From Haemonchus contortus (lineage: Eukaryota; Nematoda; Chromadorea; Rhabditida; Trichostrongylidae): 64,000 nucleotides of DNA. The translations under genes were made by a program, and so were the position numbers. The notes beneath the pieces are model-generated. The model worked only from the letters and a program-made list of their open reading frames with translations, searched no databases and was not told the origin of the DNA. The stretch lies in contig LS997566.1 of NCBI GenBank assembly GCA_000469685.2, positions 9,321,244-9,385,243 of the forward strand, written 5' to 3'. The first letter of the stretch is position 1; the number at the start of each line of letters is the position of its first letter. Below, in pieces: positions 61,235 to 64,000 of the stretch.

Positions 61235-64000
61235 AAAGCGTTAACCCTATGCATATTCATTGCAAAGTCGACAGCTTGCATGTGGCCTTCATCAGATGTT
61301 TTGTTTATTCTTGACGGGACTATGAGCCTCGATCACTTCCAGTTCCAGAAAGAGATATCATTCGTTACCCAGGTTTGTTGACTCATTTATCGAAATCTGC
61401 AAATATTCCAATTAATTAGTGGAAGAAGGTCGGAAGTTTAATTCCAGTGCTGTCTAATAGGGTTTTCAGTGTTCAAGTCCTGGTCTGATCGCTTACACAG
61501 AATGCTTCATGCATCTGGAATAGGTCCAAACTGGGGAGCTGGGGAGGGAGATTATGCGAGAAGTCCAACCAAGCTTCTTCCCCCTTCGAGCGCATTTCAG
61601 ATTATCTAGACTTGCTTTCAAATTTAAAGGGAAACAGAATAAGGGCCCATACCGCGACAGGATTGATCAACGTCGAAAACTTTCCTCTCAAATCCTTTTC
61701 TTCTCATACTTCCCAACGTAACGATAACGAAAAGTTGCTCTTTTCAGACGCTCTCCAAAATGAAGATATCGGAAGACGGAGTTCATTTGAGTCTCGCGCA
61801 GTTCACTCCCAGAGGAAGGCAAGAGTTCGGGTTAGACAAAGTCAAGACTAATGCGGAAGCTCGTCAAGCTGTAGAGGTCAGAATTTCGTCATATAAATAA
61901 TAAATAAATAAATATCATATTTCTTCGTCAGATAAATAAATAAATAAGTAAATAAATAAATAAATAAATAAATGAGGTTATTAATGTAAGGCATTCTGAG
62001 TAAAATGAAAATTTTTCTTTGTTTTTAGCAGGTACAATTTTCACCATGTGACGTGTTGTCTGATCCGACTCGATGTAATCCTAGAGCCAGCATTAATTCC
62101 CTAGCTGGACAGGCGCTCCAGACGGAAAATCGAAAATGGGTACCGGATGTAGTGGTGGTCATATCCACCTCAAAATACAGGATCCCTGAAAAGGTAAGAC
62201 AAGCATACGTAAAGTTTGAGATACCAGCATTCTTTTTCCTTCCTATCAATCATTTTCCGATTTCAGCTACCACAGGAGACACTGCTCTCACCGAAATCAC
62301 CTTTACACATCTTCTACATTATTGTTGGTGGTACCTCTCCAGATGAGAAGCGTTTCGAACCGTCGGCGACGTCAATTAATCTGAACGCTGTCGATTTTTC
62401 TGCTTTGGAACGACTTGTACTGCCACTATGTGAGACAGTGGACTCATTCGTTGGAGGTAGAAATTTTTAAATTTGCAGAAAGAGCTATTTGTATGAGTCT
62501 TAAGAACTTTCAGAGGGAGTCTTAGGTTTAACAACAGAGATTTGGTTGAGATTCAAAGTTTTACAGTGTTTCTACTCTTGCTACTAAGAAATAGATGTCT
62601 TGGCTCACAAGGTTGGCGATTTATGGACAAAACTTCAGTCTCGGACGGGACTCGAACCCGTAGATGTGCTTTCCGGGCACCGTGCTCTATCCCTTACACT
62701 AACGAGACCCGGCTTGCCCTCGCCTTCCGGTTTGTGTGCTATAGCTTATCAGCACTCACACGTACAACGTGTTGAGCCGATAGTGCAAGGGATAGAGCAC
62801 GGTGCCCGGGAAGCACAAGTACGGGTTCGAGTCCCGTCCGAGGCCGAAGTTTTGTCCATAAATTGGCAATATAACAGCAGTTAACAAAACAGAAAGAGAA
62901 ACAAGATTTTTGGGGTTTCTATTGGGTTCTATTGAATTCTACGAATAGGAGCAGTATGAAGGAGGACAGGGAGTAATACTAAGCAGTATCGTAATGGACC
63001 ATAAGATCAGTACTCGTTTCTTATTTTTCAAATTCACCTTCACTACCGCTTGGGAAATGAATCTCGGTATCATACTTACTTAGGCTTAGGTTTGGGTTCA
63101 GGTTCATTACGTGTGCGAAGGGCCCGAAGGGTGGGATGAGAAATATCGATAAATAAATACCCTTGAAAGAATGAAAGCAATGTGGCTCATATAATGACTT
63201 GTACATCCCCTGGTTACTGCAAGTCATTGTACCATTCGCGTTACTAGACTACAAATACGAGTAGAAATCAAAGGGCTGGTGCATCCCAGGAGGATCGTAT
63301 AACGTCGATTATGGCAAATTTCTAACACTGTAGGACTCTTGAAGTATTTCGAAAGTAGTTCGTATAGATTTTTTGCCCGAAAGTCGGGATGGAATTTTTG
63401 TGGGCACTGGTCGCTAGTCTCCATGGCATCAGCCGCCGGGTTGGGCCTCAGAGGGTTGTGCACTCAGCCACCACTTGAAAAGGATGTCGATCGCCGATCT
63501 TGGATGGTGGAATTATTTGAACTGGAACGTCACCAAATGTACTCATCACGATGAACTTGATACTGTTTCTTGGACCACGAAATGTAAGTTCTTGTAGCGA
63601 AAAGACACCCCTCCCTACCCCTACTTCCAGAACACTTCTTGATGAGACCTTCGATCTTTACTCTTGCTTATAAAATGAAATGTAAAGAATGGGAAGAGTT
63701 TACTATTTTTTCCCTTTTTTTCAAAGGAGTAGAGAGCTGTACAAATGGGAAGTTGAGGGTGAAGCGTTGCAGAGTTTGTCAGACATACTACTAGTGCTTT
63801 GTCTGGTCCTGAAAATCTCTCGCAACGATCATTTTACTTTATTTGGCTTCCAGAGAGAAGCTTTAAGAAGCTTTCGTTTGACATCTCGCTTTACTTCAAC
63901 GAATAGTTTCAGGTGGTCCCAAAGTTGCAGCTTTTGGTTCCACATGCTGGTTAGTAACTTGTATTCTGCTGGCAATACTGTTATTGACCATACTTGTGCT
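61235..64000 (+). CDS. Von Willebrand factor A domain membrane protein, partial
   Basis: Exons 61235-61372, 61748-61876, 62029-62193, 62267-62456 and 63913-64000 (continuing) join in phase through TTTCAG-type acceptors. Exon 1 starts in phase 0 after TTTTGCATTTCAG with a hydrophobic stretch KALTLCIFIAKSTAC, probably part of a signal peptide whose start is in an unseen upstream exon. Next come the VWA core strand DVLFILDGTMS, the helix region KMKISEDGVHLSLAQFTPRG, the NSLAGQAL region and the strand WVPDVVVVIST. After SFVGGGPK, exon 5 encodes FGSTCWLVTCILLAILLLTI, a transmembrane segment near the window end. The protein looks like a small surface receptor or adhesion protein. MIDAS is incomplete: DGTMS is acceptable, but the later D of the ITDG strand is replaced (ISTS), so metal binding is doubtful. 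The 62457-63912 intron holds two SINEs. Confidence 0.75.
61893..61975 (+). repeat. TAAA/AAAT microsatellite
   Basis: ATAAATAATAAATAAATAAA is followed, after a short interruption, by a second run of AAAT units. It lies in the VWA gene intron 61877-62028. Confidence 0.9.
62612..62775 (-). repeat. tRNA-derived SINE (family A), minus orientation
   Basis: The minus strand reads TAGTGTAAGGGATAGAGCAC (A box) and CTACGGGTTCGAGTCCCGTC (B box), with acceptor-stem halves GTCTCGT and CCGAGAC and an anticodon-like loop CCGGAAA. It is followed by the family tail GAAGTTTTGTCCATAAATCG. The upstream part matches the inter-unit sequence of the 39.1-39.7 kb array. The plus frame starting MDKTSVSDGTRTRR is an antisense artefact of this copy. 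Confidence 0.75.
62776..62895 (+). repeat. tRNA-derived SINE (family A), plus orientation
   Basis: GATAGTGCAAGGGATAGAGC (A box) and TACGGGTTCGAGTCCCGTCC (B box) are followed by GAAGTTTTGTCCATAAATTG and AACAGCAGTTAACAAAAC. Compared with the 39.4 kb copy it lacks about 30 bp of tail. It faces the minus-strand copy next door, making an inverted pair. Confidence 0.75.
62900..63910. other. Rest of the long VWA gene intron
   Basis: No exon is recognised. TTAGGCTTAGGTTTGGGTTC near 63081 contains two nematode-telomere-like units, too few to be more than chance. Minus frames at 63021-63463 are unsupported. Confidence 0.3.

Noticed and set aside
63079..63105. Interstitial telomere repeat (TTAGGC)
   Set aside because: Only about two degenerate units; expected by chance.

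Overview
The window looks like a gene-poor, repeat-rich piece of a clade V parasitic nematode genome (hookworm/strongylid type). The reasons are introns of about 40-90 bp ending in TTTCAG-like acceptors, likely trans-splice acceptors next to start codons, two genes whose closest remembered relatives are C. elegans RME-1 and UNC-45, and RTE-type LINE pieces of the kind common in hookworm genomes. The species cannot be fixed from the sequence alone.

Layout. 1-2154: end of a decayed mariner-like element, then anonymous DNA. 2155-9184 (minus): a complete 15-exon rme-1/EHD gene of 556 aa. 9.2-29 kb: no gene recognised; it holds two notable hairpins, a 104-bp TA-flanked mini element, tRNA-like SINE pieces and one copy of a three-copy dispersed repeat. 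28.8-30.3 kb (minus): one large exon for an acidic, proline-rich, probably disordered protein. 30.3-35.6 kb: SINE-like pieces only. 35652-36094 (minus): a compact four-exon candidate gene (96 aa). 36-47 kb: repeats, including a near-dimeric array of tRNA-derived SINEs, a 7-bp minisatellite, a TA-flanked MITE, a LINE reverse-transcriptase tail and a large palindromic element. 47134-55599 (plus): a complete unc-45 gene, 958 aa when the extra mini-exons are skipped. 55.6-61.2 kb: a decayed Tc1/mariner element, a SINE and another LINE tail. 61235-64000 (plus): a von Willebrand factor A domain protein with a transmembrane segment, cut by the window end.

The recognised genes have unrelated jobs: endocytic recycling (rme-1), myosin folding (unc-45) and a probable cell-surface VWA protein. 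There is no sign of an operon or a shared pathway.

The most striking observation is in unc-45. A 99-bp unit made of 30 nt of exon, a whole 57-nt intron and 12 nt of the next exon is present three times in tandem. This creates two extra 42-nt exons, each with its own splice sites and in frame, so 0, 1 or 2 copies of a 14-residue segment could be spliced into the armadillo-type region of the chaperone. Skipping both gives 958 aa, close to the roughly 960 aa expected for nematode UNC-45.
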